19,058 bases of DNA, taken from assembly GCA_018224345.1 (NCBI GenBank), contig JAGTUW010000259.1:1-19058 (forward strand). Direction: 5' to 3'. Both the position numbers and the translations under genes were made by a program. Each line of letters starts with the position of its first letter. The stretch's first letter is position 1. The DNA comes from Bacteroidota bacterium (GTDB taxonomy: Bacteria; Bacteroidota; Ignavibacteria; SZUA-365). Positions 1 to 7,402 of the stretch are shown here, one piece after another. Under the pieces are notes generated by a model. The model saw nothing but the letters and a program-made list of their open reading frames with translations, had not been told where the DNA came from and ran no database searches.

Positions 1-481
1 ACAGGACAGCGATGCAACGTCGGACATCGTCGATTGGTCCTTCCGTTTCGTTGCGGCGGATGACGGTGCGATCGGTGATCTGACGGTCACTTCCGCGGCC
101 GAGGAAGTGAGTGAAGGGCTGGCCTTTGCAATGCTGAGCCGCGTACTCGATCCCGTGCTGTTCAAGACGGCCTATGCGCTGCGACGCGCCAATCAGGACC
201 GTATCATTCTTGGAAGCGGGACGCCGCGTGACGGTGCGGAAGAGTTTATTGATTTCGATTATACGATCGATGTCAGCGAAACCGAACGTCAGCGTGAGGC
301 CATGCCCCTTGCCACTGAAATGGAAGGCACGGTCGTGTACAACTCTGCGGAGCAGTTCTTCGTCGAACGCATGCAGAAAGAAACCAACCGCATCTATATC
401 GCCGAGGACGAAATGGGTGATGAAAAGAATATCACGATGAGAAAGGAAGTCAGCGTGACGGTGCGTATTACCGAGCGGTGA
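1..481 (+). CDS. C-terminal part of an unrecognised protein (5' end outside window)
   Basis: The reading frame is open from base 2 to the TGA at 479-481, giving about 159 residues, and it continues upstream of the window, so the GTG at 107 need not be the start. I do not recognise the family. The fragment is acidic and soluble-looking, with no membrane segment. It has a helical-looking middle (ending LFKTAYALRRANQDR), then alternating strand-like stretches (FIDFDYTIDVSE, GTVVYN) and a basic C-terminus ending VTVRITER. The amphipathic alternation suggests a mixed alpha/beta or beta-rich domain, but no catalytic motif is visible. It is followed 24 nt later by a hairpin terminator, so it is the last gene of a rightward transcript that converges on the transporter gene. 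That it is a real gene is fairly secure; its function is unknown. Confidence 0.7.
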   Translation, partial: QDSDATSDIVDWSFRFVAADDGAIGDLTVTSAAEEVSEGLAFAMLSRVLDPVLFKTAYALRRANQDRIILGSGTPRDGAEEFIDFDYTIDVSETERQREAMPLATEMEGTVVYNSAEQFFVERMQKETNRIYIAEDEMGDEKNITMRKEVSVTVRITER

Positions 482-505
482 TGAACGCTCACATATCCCC
501 GTATG

Positions 506-536
506 AGAACAGGAGCACACATTGTGCTCCTGTTCT
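506..536. terminator. Hairpin terminator between convergent genes
   Basis: A perfect 14-bp inverted repeat (506-519 with 523-536, arm AGAACAGGAGCACA) encloses a 3-nt loop and is followed by TTC-rich sequence on the plus strand. It starts 24 nt after the stop of the left-edge gene and lies about 107 nt beyond the end of the leftward transporter gene. Its position and symmetry suit a terminator serving both converging transcripts. The U-tract is short, so efficiency is uncertain. Confidence 0.75.
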
Positions 537-642
537 TTCATATACGGACTTGTTCTTTCTGCGATCCATCGTATCAACCGCGCGATGAACACTCATTATG
601 TTCCGGATCGCATTTGCGTGGATTCTGGTGATCCGTTATGTC

Positions 643-2625
643 TCAGTCAGGTTTCTTTGCGCGCATGGAATCCCAGTACAGATACGCGGCAATGATGCCG
701 AACATACCCATGGCGAGGAATTCTGCCCCGGTACCCTCGGCCCAGGTCCAGCCGAAGTCACTGTAATTGATACCGAAGAATTTCAGTCCCGCACTGAGAA
801 CGCCCATGATCGCGCCACCGGCGATGAGTCCTGATGCGATGAGTGTGCCCCGTTCGCGACGTGCGTTGTTGAGCGCGTCGTCTTTTGAACGTGTGGAGAC
901 AAAATGCGCAATGATACCGCCGGCAAGCACAGGGGTATTGAGCTCCAGCGGGAGGTACATCCCCAGTGCGAAGGCCAGTGGTGGCACTTTGATGCTTTCG
1001 AGTGTCAGAGCGAAGAGCGCTCCGGCGATATACAGTACCCACGGTGCCGGTTGGTCGGACATCAGCGGCTGAATGACCGCGGCCATGGCGTTGGCCTGCG
1101 GTGCAGGGAGTGCGCCCGGACCGGTGAATCCATAGGTGGCGTTGAGCAGTATGATCACACCGCCGACCGATGCCGCCGCAAGTATGGTCCCGAGAAACTT
1201 CCAGCGTTCCTGTTGCATCGGTGTATTGCCGAGCCAGTAGCCGATTTTCAGATCCGTGACAAACCCTCCCGCCATAGACAGCGCCGTGCAGACAACACCA
1301 CCGATGATGAGTGCGGAGACCATGCCGCTGGGTCCGGTGAGCCCGACCTGCACGAGAATGAATGAGGAGATGATCAGTGTCATCAGTGTCATACCCGAGA
1401 CGGGGTTGGAACCGACGATGGCGATCGCCCGGGCTGCGACGGTAGTGAAGAGAAAAGCGACGATCGCGACGATGAGCAGTCCGGTGATTGCCTGCACGAG
1501 ATTTCCGGTGAGATCCAGCCAGAAAAAGACGAACAGCCCGAGAAGGACAACCACGATAAGCGAAACCACCGTGCCCATCGGGATGTCTTTGTCTGTCCGT
1601 GTTGCGCTGCTGTTGATGCTGTGTTCTTTTTTCCCGAAGATTTCCGCGGCTGCGAGCTTGAATGCCCCGAAGATAATACCGCTGCTTTTGATGATACCGA
1701 TGATACCCGCCATCGCGATACCACCGATACCGATATGACGCACGTAGGTGAAGTAAATCGACTGGGCGTCCATGTCGCTTATCAGCCGTGTGACTCCCGT
1801 CCCGATCGGCACGGTCAGGGCATCACCGATATAGGCGATGAGCGGGATAAGGAGGAACCATGAAAGGAAAGAACCCGCAGCGATGATGGCTGCATACTTG
1901 AGTCCGATGATATAGCCGAGTCCTGTGACCGCAGCAAGGATATTCATCCGGAATTCGATGCGGAAGGTGCTCGCGAGCATGTCCAGTCCCGGAATGACTT
2001 TACTGGAGAACACTTCCTTCCACATACCGAAGGTCGTTACCATGAAATCGTACAATCCGCCGACCAGCGATGCGACGAGCAGCGTCTTCGCCTGGTTGCC
2101 GCCGCTTTCACCCGCGACCAGTACTTCCGTTGTGGCGGTTGCTTCTGGGAAGGGAAGGTGTCCGTGCATATCTTTGACAAAATAGCGGCGGAAGGGAATC
2201 AGGTAGAGAATACCCAGAAAACCGCCGAACATCGAGGCGAGAAAGACATGCCAGAAATTCGCGGGAAGGTCGAGAATGTACAGTGCGGGGATGGTGAAAA
2301 TCGCGCCTGCGACAACGACTCCGCTTGAGGCGCCGATAGATTGAATAATGACGTTTTCCGAAAGAGCGTTTTTTCTCTTCAGCGCCGTGGAAATACCGAC
2401 AGCGATGATCGCAATCGGAATCGCCGCCTCGAATACCTGGCCGATCTTCAGGCCAAGATACGCGGCTGCCGCGGAGAACAGCACGGCGAAGAACAACCCC
2501 CACCCGACGGAATAGGGACTGATTTCCCGTGGTGTGACTGTCGGTGGGACGACAGGGATATACGATTCTCCCGGCTTGAGAACTTTGTATGCGTTCTTTG
2601 GGAGACTCCTCGAGTTTGCTTCCAT
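643..2625 (-). CDS. OPT-family oligopeptide transporter
   Basis: This 660-residue polytopic inner-membrane protein matches the OPT superfamily, the proton-coupled peptide/metal-chelate importers related to eukaryotic OPT/YSL proteins; the length is normal for bacterial members. After a hydrophilic tail of about 40 residues come many hydrophobic segments of about 20 residues. The first includes GWGLFFAVLFSAAAAYLGLK, followed by an amphipathic IGQVFEAAIPIAIIAVGIS-type segment typical of the family. SNPVSGMTLM lies near residue 408 and TDLKIGYWLGNTPMQQ near 455-470, resembling the conserved 'DLKtGy.lGatP..qq' signature. ATG at 2623-2625 is supported by AGGAGAG five bases upstream on the minus strand. 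It is the last of three leftward genes, with 258 bp separating it from the preceding gene, so it may have its own promoter. The substrate (peptide or metal chelate) cannot be told from sequence alone. Confidence 0.92.
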   Translation of the reverse strand: MEANSRSLPKNAYKVLKPGESYIPVVPPTVTPREISPYSVGWGLFFAVLFSAAAAYLGLKIGQVFEAAIPIAIIAVGISTALKRKNALSENVIIQSIGASSGVVVAGAIFTIPALYILDLPANFWHVFLASMFGGFLGILYLIPFRRYFVKDMHGHLPFPEATATTEVLVAGESGGNQAKTLLVASLVGGLYDFMVTTFGMWKEVFSSKVIPGLDMLASTFRIEFRMNILAAVTGLGYIIGLKYAAIIAAGSFLSWFLLIPLIAYIGDALTVPIGTGVTRLISDMDAQSIYFTYVRHIGIGGIAMAGIIGIIKSSGIIFGAFKLAAAEIFGKKEHSINSSATRTDKDIPMGTVVSLIVVVLLGLFVFFWLDLTGNLVQAITGLLIVAIVAFLFTTVAARAIAIVGSNPVSGMTLMTLIISSFILVQVGLTGPSGMVSALIIGGVVCTALSMAGGFVTDLKIGYWLGNTPMQQERWKFLGTILAAASVGGVIILLNATYGFTGPGALPAPQANAMAAVIQPLMSDQPAPWVLYIAGALFALTLESIKVPPLAFALGMYLPLELNTPVLAGGIIAHFVSTRSKDDALNNARRERGTLIASGLIAGGAIMGVLSAGLKFFGINYSDFGWTWAEGTGAEFLAMGMFGIIAAYLYWDSMRAKKPD

Positions 2626-2774
2626 ACACTCTCCTGGATCTTTGCGCGATGTGGGGATGGCTCGGGCGGGGATGACACCCGGAGAAGAAAAGAAAAGCTA
2701 GCGAAAGTCCGCAAAAATTAAAAATCGTGCATGAGCGTTGAGGCCCCGCGCTCAATATCTCCTGTTACAGCAAA

Positions 2775-2800
2775 CCCCCTCTCCTGCGAAGGAGAGGGGG
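2775..2800. repeat. GC-rich perfect hairpin (11-bp stem, GCGA loop)
   Basis: CCCCCTCTCCT (2775-2785) and AGGAGAGGGGG (2790-2800) form a perfect 11-bp stem with a 4-nt loop. It lies between the small exported protein gene (ends 2884) and the transporter start (2625). Read leftward it is followed by TTTG, so it could be a weak terminator for the upstream gene. Its composition also resembles dispersed intergenic CCCTCTCC/GGAGAGGG repeats seen in many bacterial genomes, so it may be a copy of such a repeat. Only one copy is seen here. Confidence 0.6.
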
Positions 2801-2883
2801 CTGGCACAAGGTCCGGTGCGAAGCGGCCCGGGGAGTGGACACGTGCCGCAACAGATATTCTGTGTCGGTCACGCAACGATTCT

Positions 2884-3342
2884 TCAGAGGGCCTGTTTGA
2901 CTTCCGTGATCAGATCGGTGGAAATTTCTTTCTTCTCCCAGTTCCGGGCGAGGGATGCGCAATGGCGCACAACCCGGTCATCGGAATCGAACTGCGCGCG
3001 TCGTTCTACTGCAAAACGGCCGACTTCTGAATCCAGATGATACAGTGTCAGTGCAGCGAGAATGCGGAATTCCGGCTTCTCATCGTTCTTGAGGACGTCC
3101 ATCATCGGAAACACAGCGTAACTGACATCGTAATCGGGATGGGCTTGCTTCAATTCTATCAGAAGCTGCATTGTCCCGGCACGGACCTCCAGCGAAGGAT
3201 GGTCGAGATTCGTCAGAACATTCTTTTTTATCAGTTCAGTCTGACGGTCAGTCAGGGGTTCCGGTTTCTCGGCTGTGAGCGTGTTGAACGGAAGGACAAG
3301 AATGGCAAGCAGAAGCGTCAGTGTGGGCAGTGTGTATTTCAT
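2884..3342 (-). CDS. Small exported protein with HEAT-like helical repeats
   Basis: This is a 152-residue protein. An N-terminal signal peptide (basic MKY, hydrophobic TLPTLTLLLAILVLPF, likely cleavage after about residue 24 at LTA) points to export to the periplasm. The mature part looks all-helical, with HEAT-repeat-like units: 'HPSLEVRAGTMQLLIELKQA', 'KPEFRILAALTLYHLDSE' and 'DSDDRVVRHCASLARNWE'. The D..VR...A/C.L pattern is typical of HEAT/armadillo hairpins, which generally bind proteins. No enzyme motif is present. The start ATG (3340-3342) has GGAGAG seven to eight bases upstream. It lies 113 bp downstream of the lipoprotein gene and upstream of the OPT transporter, all leftward, but the spacing does not prove an operon. 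The export call is good; the fold is inferred and the function unknown. Confidence 0.72.
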   Translation of the reverse strand: MKYTLPTLTLLLAILVLPFNTLTAEKPEPLTDRQTELIKKNVLTNLDHPSLEVRAGTMQLLIELKQAHPDYDVSYAVFPMMDVLKNDEKPEFRILAALTLYHLDSEVGRFAVERRAQFDSDDRVVRHCASLARNWEKKEISTDLITEVKQAL

Positions 3343-3365
3343 CGTTCTCTCCAGTAGAAAAGTTG

Positions 3366-3402
3366 TTTCGAAATTGTTTTGTACAGCATATCTGAGCTGT
3401 AC
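3366..3402 (-). promoter_or_regulatory. Interrupted palindrome upstream of the small exported protein gene
   Basis: GTACAGC (3381-3387) and GCTGTAC (3396-3402) are exact inverted copies separated by 8 bp. A second palindrome, TTTCGAAA, lies at 3366-3373. Both sit 24-60 bp upstream of the ATG at 3342 on the minus strand. Read leftward the hairpin is followed by AAAACAATTT rather than a U-tract, so a terminator is unlikely. A repressor or activator operator is plausible but unproven. Confidence 0.35.
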
Positions 3403-3433
3403 GATGCGAAACAGGAGAAGTTGCAGGACGATG

Positions 3434-3450
3434 AAAAAAAAAGAAAAAAA
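3434..3450. repeat. A-rich homopolymer run (T-run on the minus strand)
   Basis: Two A-runs interrupted by a single G (AAAAAAAAA-G-AAAAAAAA) lie just beyond the stop codon of the leftward lipoprotein gene (3456). On the transcript this is a long U-rich stretch, as expected at a 3' end, but I see no convincing GC hairpin directly before it, so it is not called a terminator. It is also a likely site for replication slippage or sequencing error. Confidence 0.6.
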
Positions 3451-3455
3451 ATATT

Positions 3456-4445
3456 TTAATAAGCGTGGCGGAGGATGAGCAGCGGTGGACGGACCCCCTC
3501 GGAAGTGGTGAGAATGTCGCGGCCATCGCGGCTGTAACAGACGGCCTCGGCCTGTATGAGCCCCGGAGTGCTGAAAATATGTGCCGGGGCCGAGTCAAAC
3601 AGACCACGTAGCGGTGTGCCGGGCGGGACGACGTATTCCAGCACGGCGTTGTACGTGCGGAGAAGCACCCGCTGTCCGCCCGGATGGATGTCCGCCCCGG
3701 TCACCAGCCGCCAGAATGCGAAATCGAAGGGGAGACGAAAACTTCCCAGATGTTCGAGTGCTGCTTCCTCTCCGTCGCCGGGCCAGGCAGCCGCGTACAT
3801 CGCGCAGGATGTCGTGCTTTTATCGAGCAATACGATGCGTCCGTCACGCGGATCCACGATCAACGCCTCGCAATCCCGGGCTCCGTCGGGATAACGGAAC
3901 ACCGCGGATTCCACTGCCACTGTTAACGCCCTGTCACGCCATCCCGTTTGCACCTCCGGTTCCGGAAGCCGGTGTATTGTAACCGATGCACGCCCGGCGC
4001 TGTTGTCGCCGACGTCGCCGATGTACAGCCACGCAGTGCCGTCGTGTATGACGGACGCCATATCCTCGTAATCGACGTTCTGCGCTCCGTCAAAAGTGCA
4101 GACCGCCAGCGTGACTCCGTTGCTGTCAACGGCAAACATCCGGGGTTCGTCACCACTGTCGTTATGCATCCAGAACACACCATCGATGAGTCGCGAAGAA
4201 GCAATACCGGAAATCTCATCCAGCCGTGCATCATCGATAATGCACAGTGTGGAAGGTTGTGTGTACACCACTACACTGTCTTCCACCCATGTCGTGTCGG
4301 AGATCTTCGTGCTGTCTTTCGGCAGAGTGTTCCCCGTCGGTGTTTCACCGCTCGCGCAGGCGCCGAGCGGGAGAAGACAGACGAAAAACAGCGACGGAAG
4401 GCAGAAAAGGAATCCGGGACGTGCAAGATGGGAAAGAAGTGACAT
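3456..4445 (-). CDS. Predicted lipoprotein with beta-propeller-like (phytase/esterase-like) domain
   Basis: From the ATG at 4443-4445 this encodes 329 residues. The frame is open upstream to 4610, but this internal Met directly precedes a classic lipoprotein signal: RPG, a long hydrophobic stretch, then lipobox LGAC, with the lipidated Cys followed by ASGETP. There is no obvious Shine-Dalgarno site, so the start rests on the signal peptide. The mature protein contains SGIASSRLIDGVFWMHNDSGD, then DYEDMASV and LYIGDVGDNSAGR, and later CEALIVDPRDGRIVLLDK. This pattern recurs in bacterial secreted proteins with a phytase- or esterase-like beta-propeller; the Asp-rich HNDSGD and GDVGDN loops may bind calcium. 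The substrate is unknown and catalytic activity is not established. It is the first gene of the leftward set and is divergent from the MFS exporter. Confidence 0.72.
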   Translation of the reverse strand: MSLLSHLARPGFLFCLPSLFFVCLLPLGACASGETPTGNTLPKDSTKISDTTWVEDSVVVYTQPSTLCIIDDARLDEISGIASSRLIDGVFWMHNDSGDEPRMFAVDSNGVTLAVCTFDGAQNVDYEDMASVIHDGTAWLYIGDVGDNSAGRASVTIHRLPEPEVQTGWRDRALTVAVESAVFRYPDGARDCEALIVDPRDGRIVLLDKSTTSCAMYAAAWPGDGEEAALEHLGSFRLPFDFAFWRLVTGADIHPGGQRVLLRTYNAVLEYVVPPGTPLRGLFDSAPAHIFSTPGLIQAEAVCYSRDGRDILTTSEGVRPPLLILRHAY

Positions 4446-4775
4446 TGCGTTCAGGAGTCGTGAGACAACAGGTCTTTTGAATATAGTCAAGTGCGGCGAT
4501 TCCGGAAAAATCGTAGAATCGCCGGAATTGGAATTCACCGCATGTCTCAATACCTTTAAAGATAGTCCCGCTTTCATGAATGTGTCATTTGAATTTATGC
4601 GATATATCATTTATCACACCCCGTACGGTGGGTGCGGATCGGGTCTTTCCGCGCGATGGAAGGGAGCACTGTCCGCATGCCTGTATGATACAGCGTGTTG
4701 CAGTGTTCGCGTGCATGCACCGGCCGGCCGGGAGCGCTCGTGGCTGCCTGGATATGACAGGGGCTCGTTGAACGC
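4446..4775. promoter_or_regulatory. Divergent intergenic region with an inverted repeat
   Basis: These 330 bp separate the leftward lipoprotein gene from the rightward MFS exporter and should hold both promoters. An 8-bp inverted repeat, CGGCGATT (4494-4501) and AATCGCCG (4517-4524), flanks 15 bp and could be an operator. A weak rightward promoter candidate is TTGAAT (4589-4594), 17 bp, TATCAC (4612-4617). On the minus strand a TTGACT and a TATATT occur near 4485-4490 but do not pair at proper spacing. GGCCGGCC and TGCATGCA palindromes occur near 4710-4730. The short open frames here look like chance. Confidence 0.4.
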
Positions 4776-6017
4776 ATGAGAAAAACACCGCTCGCGATCA
4801 TATTTCTGATCACCTTCATCGATCTTCTGGGCTTCGGCATTGTCATCCCGATTATTCCTTCGTATGCGGAAGCCGGGTTCGGTGCCAGTGACATCATGGT
4901 GGGATTGCTGGTGGCCAGCTTCTCCTTCATGCAATTGCTGTTTACGCCGCTTTGGGGACGTCTTTCCGACCGGCTGGGCAGACGGCCGATTCTCTTATTC
5001 GGTCTGCTGTTGACGGTCATCGGATATATTCTTTTCGGCATGGCGCAATCACTGGCGATGCTCTTTCTCGCGCGCATGCTCGCGGGTATCGGTGGCGCGA
5101 ATATTTCTGCAGCGCAGGCATATATCTCCGATGTCACACGTCCCGAGGAGCGTGCTCGTGGTATGGGACTCATCGGCGCGGCATTTGGTCTGGGCTTTGT
5201 GTTTGGTCCTTTTATCGGCGGCGCTCTGGTGGGGTACGGCTATTCCATCCCCGGATACGCTGCGGCGATATTCTCCGCCATTGCCCTGCTTACTGCGTTT
5301 TTTGCCTTGCCGGAATCCCTCCACAGCAGAAAGAAGGCGGCTGAAAGTGCGGATGATGAAAAGCCGGAAGAAGGGGAGGCGGTGTCCGCCGGGATTCCGG
5401 AGTCGTCAGGAATCACAGCGTCAGTGGGGGATTTCCGGATTGGATTGCTGATACAGGCCCTGCGCAGGCCGTTTGTCGGTCCTCTGTTGCTGCTGTTCTT
5501 TCTGATTACCTTCGGGTATGCGAATATCTACGCAACATTTCCGATGATTTCCACGCGGGAATTCGGTTTCACCGAACGTGAGGTGGGGTATCTTTTCGGC
5601 TTTATCGGTATTATCAGCGCGATCACACAAGGGGGACTCATCCGCTGGCTGAGCCGCTTCATTGAAGAACGGCGTTTATTCGTTGCCGGTGCGTTGCTGA
5701 CATCGATCGGACTGACCGCGATCCCCTTCGCGCCCGGCACATGGTCGTTGCTGGTCGTCCTTGCCGTGCTGTCCGTCGGAACAGGCGTGATGACGCCGAG
5801 TTGCCTGAGCCTGATTTCCAGGCATGCCGACGAGAAGGAACAGGGTGGTGTTCTCGGCATCAATCAGTCCCTCGGTTCACTGGGCCGTGTGCTCGGTCCC
5901 GTCTGGGGAGCGTTTGTCTTCCAGGCATTGGGAACATCCTGGCCCTTCCTTACAGGCGGGTTCGTTCTCTTTCTCGTCGTCATCCTTGCCTGGCGTACGC
6001 TTTGGGGAAAAAAATAA
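4776..6017 (+). CDS. MFS drug exporter of the TCR/Tet type (DHA1 family)
   Basis: This 413-residue protein has the twelve-segment layout of the major facilitator superfamily. Segment 1 carries the Tet-type start (FIDLLGFGIVIPIIPSYA). Motif A follows between segments 2 and 3 (GRLSDRLGRRPIL, residues about 66-78). Segment 4 has ARMLAGIGGANISAAQAYI, segment 5 has the antiporter motif C-like GAAFGLGFVFGPFIGG. A hydrophilic loop rich in Glu, Lys and Ser (about residues 185-215) divides the two six-helix halves. Length and motifs match tetracycline/multidrug proton antiporters, but housekeeping relatives of this group are common and many do not confer tetracycline resistance, so no tet symbol is given. 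ATG 4776 directly precedes segment 1; AGGGG at 4759-4763 is a weak, slightly distant ribosome site. The phosphatase gene begins 38 bp downstream and may be cotranscribed. Confidence 0.88.
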   Translation: MRKTPLAIIFLITFIDLLGFGIVIPIIPSYAEAGFGASDIMVGLLVASFSFMQLLFTPLWGRLSDRLGRRPILLFGLLLTVIGYILFGMAQSLAMLFLARMLAGIGGANISAAQAYISDVTRPEERARGMGLIGAAFGLGFVFGPFIGGALVGYGYSIPGYAAAIFSAIALLTAFFALPESLHSRKKAAESADDEKPEEGEAVSAGIPESSGITASVGDFRIGLLIQALRRPFVGPLLLLFFLITFGYANIYATFPMISTREFGFTEREVGYLFGFIGIISAITQGGLIRWLSRFIEERRLFVAGALLTSIGLTAIPFAPGTWSLLVVLAVLSVGTGVMTPSCLSLISRHADEKEQGGVLGINQSLGSLGRVLGPVWGAFVFQALGTSWPFLTGGFVLFLVVILAWRTLWGKK

Positions 6018-6055
6018 TTATTTTCATTTAGCATCATGTCTGATTTGCAACGACC

Positions 6056-7282
6056 ATGACACAGCGTACACTTTACCGTCTTATTGAAAACATCGGTTCC
6101 CGTTCCTTCGCCTCGGAAGAGGACATGCTGACGGCCATCCTTGAGGAAATCGTGCGTAGTGAACGCACGAGTATCACCGGAGGACGGATATGGAAACTCC
6201 TGCCGGATGACAAGAAGTACCGTCTTGTCTACGAACATGGAAACATCGATCCGGTCGTAACGGGATTTGAAATACGGCTGAAAGGCTATGCGGTGTTCGA
6301 GCAGGTCGCGCGCAGACGTACCGTCCTGGCCAACGAGACCAATCACAAACTGCGGGAGAAGGGAATCATCCGCTATTCTGCGACGGGGATAGGCAATCGT
6401 GTCGAAATCGGTGAGATCGCGTATTTCGAATACATGATGGCCTTCAATGCGGAGAAAGTGGAGCCGGAGTTGAAATATATTCTCAGCATTGCCGGCCAGG
6501 CGGTGACGCAGATGCTCAACAGTCGCCGCTCGGAGGCGGAGAAACGGAGTCTGCAGTCGGAAATGGATCTCGCGCGCGATCTTCAGCGCCGTCTCCTGCC
6601 TGAGCATGAGTATTCATTCGGCAACTACGAACTCTACGGTATCAGTGTCCCGGAGAGAACTGTCGGCGGGGATTTCTTCAATTACTATCCCCTGCCGGAG
6701 GATCCCGACCGTATGGGTATCAGTATCGGCGACGCTGCCAGCAAGGGCTTTGCCGCTGCTGTGCAGGCGCTCTTCGTCGCAGGTGCCCTGATGATGAGTG
6801 TCGAAACAGAGAGCAAGATTTCTTCGATGCTCCGGCGTATCAACGCAATCAACCATCGGATATTTCCGCACGAACGCTTTCTCACACTGTGTTACTGCGA
6901 GCTGTTTGCAGGTGAGGAGGGATTGCTGCTCTATTCGAATGCCGGGCACAGCAAGCCCATCCATTATCACGCGCACAGCGGGGAATGCACGGAGTTGACC
7001 GTGACCGGTCCCGTCATCGGTCTGATTCCCGATGCGCAGTTCACCGTCACAAACACGAATCTTCTCTCCGGTGACGTGCTGTTGCTCTATACCGACGGCA
7101 TCAGCGAAGCCAACGACGGGGAAGTCGAATACGGCGAGGAGCGTATCATTGAAATTATCAAACGGCATGCAACAGGCACTGCCAAGGATATCTGCCTCGA
7201 GCTGCTGCAGGATGTTCAGACATTCAGTGCGGATGGTGTATATTCAGATGACAAGACGGTCGTCGTCATCAAACGCCAATAA
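6056..7282 (+). CDS. GAF-like plus SpoIIE/RsbU-type PP2C Ser/Thr phosphatase
   Basis: This 408-residue soluble protein likely dephosphorylates a serine or threonine on an anti-anti-sigma-type partner. Residues about 5-160 look like a GAF sensor domain (LYRLIENIGSRSFASEEDML, ...YILSIAGQAVTQML). A short coiled coil follows (about 160-180) leading into the RsbU-type signature ARDLQRRLLPE near residue 170. The PP2C domain shows VGGDFFN (about 203), IGDAASKG (about 224), LYTDGISEA (about 343) and the final acidic pair in SDDKTVVVIK (about 396), the expected metal-binding set. The usual VGGDyyD motif ends in Asn here. No anti-sigma factor, STAS protein or histidine-kinase-like switch kinase is adjacent, so the target is unknown. 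The ATG has no Shine-Dalgarno site and overlaps the stop of a seven-codon frame (6036-6059). Confidence 0.9.
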   Translation: MTQRTLYRLIENIGSRSFASEEDMLTAILEEIVRSERTSITGGRIWKLLPDDKKYRLVYEHGNIDPVVTGFEIRLKGYAVFEQVARRRTVLANETNHKLREKGIIRYSATGIGNRVEIGEIAYFEYMMAFNAEKVEPELKYILSIAGQAVTQMLNSRRSEAEKRSLQSEMDLARDLQRRLLPEHEYSFGNYELYGISVPERTVGGDFFNYYPLPEDPDRMGISIGDAASKGFAAAVQALFVAGALMMSVETESKISSMLRRINAINHRIFPHERFLTLCYCELFAGEEGLLLYSNAGHSKPIHYHAHSGECTELTVTGPVIGLIPDAQFTVTNTNLLSGDVLLLYTDGISEANDGEVEYGEERIIEIIKRHATGTAKDICLELLQDVQTFSADGVYSDDKTVVVIKRQ

Positions 7283-7402
7283 CGGTGCAGCATTCCGGAG
7301 AGCGATACGCAATCAGCCCGATCCTGGATGAAATACCTGCACAGGAGACCCGAAATGCAGGACATCGGATGACGAATGGAAGGATATCAAGGAGGTAATG
7401 CA

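Noticed and set aside
2108..2755. Leftward 215-codon open frame overlapping the transporter start
   Set aside because: It overlaps the OPT gene in another frame on the same strand; its product is Arg/Ser/Pro-rich and lacks domain character, as expected of a shadow frame.
4580..4771. Rightward 63-codon frame in the divergent intergenic region
   Set aside because: It has no ribosome site, its composition is Cys/His/Arg-rich and chance-like, and it ends just before the MFS start.
4776..6017. Naming the MFS exporter as a tetracycline resistance determinant
   Set aside because: Tet-type motifs are shared by many chromosomal DHA1 transporters, and there is no TetR-type repressor or mobile context here.
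5864..6607. Leftward 247-codon frame opposite the MFS end and phosphatase start
   Set aside because: It is antisense to two well-supported genes and has no recognisable domain or ribosome site.
7355..7372. Five-codon frame with AGGAG upstream, before the amidase
   Set aside because: It is very short, not overlapping the amidase start, and the amidase has its own perfect ribosome site, so a leader peptide role is not supported.
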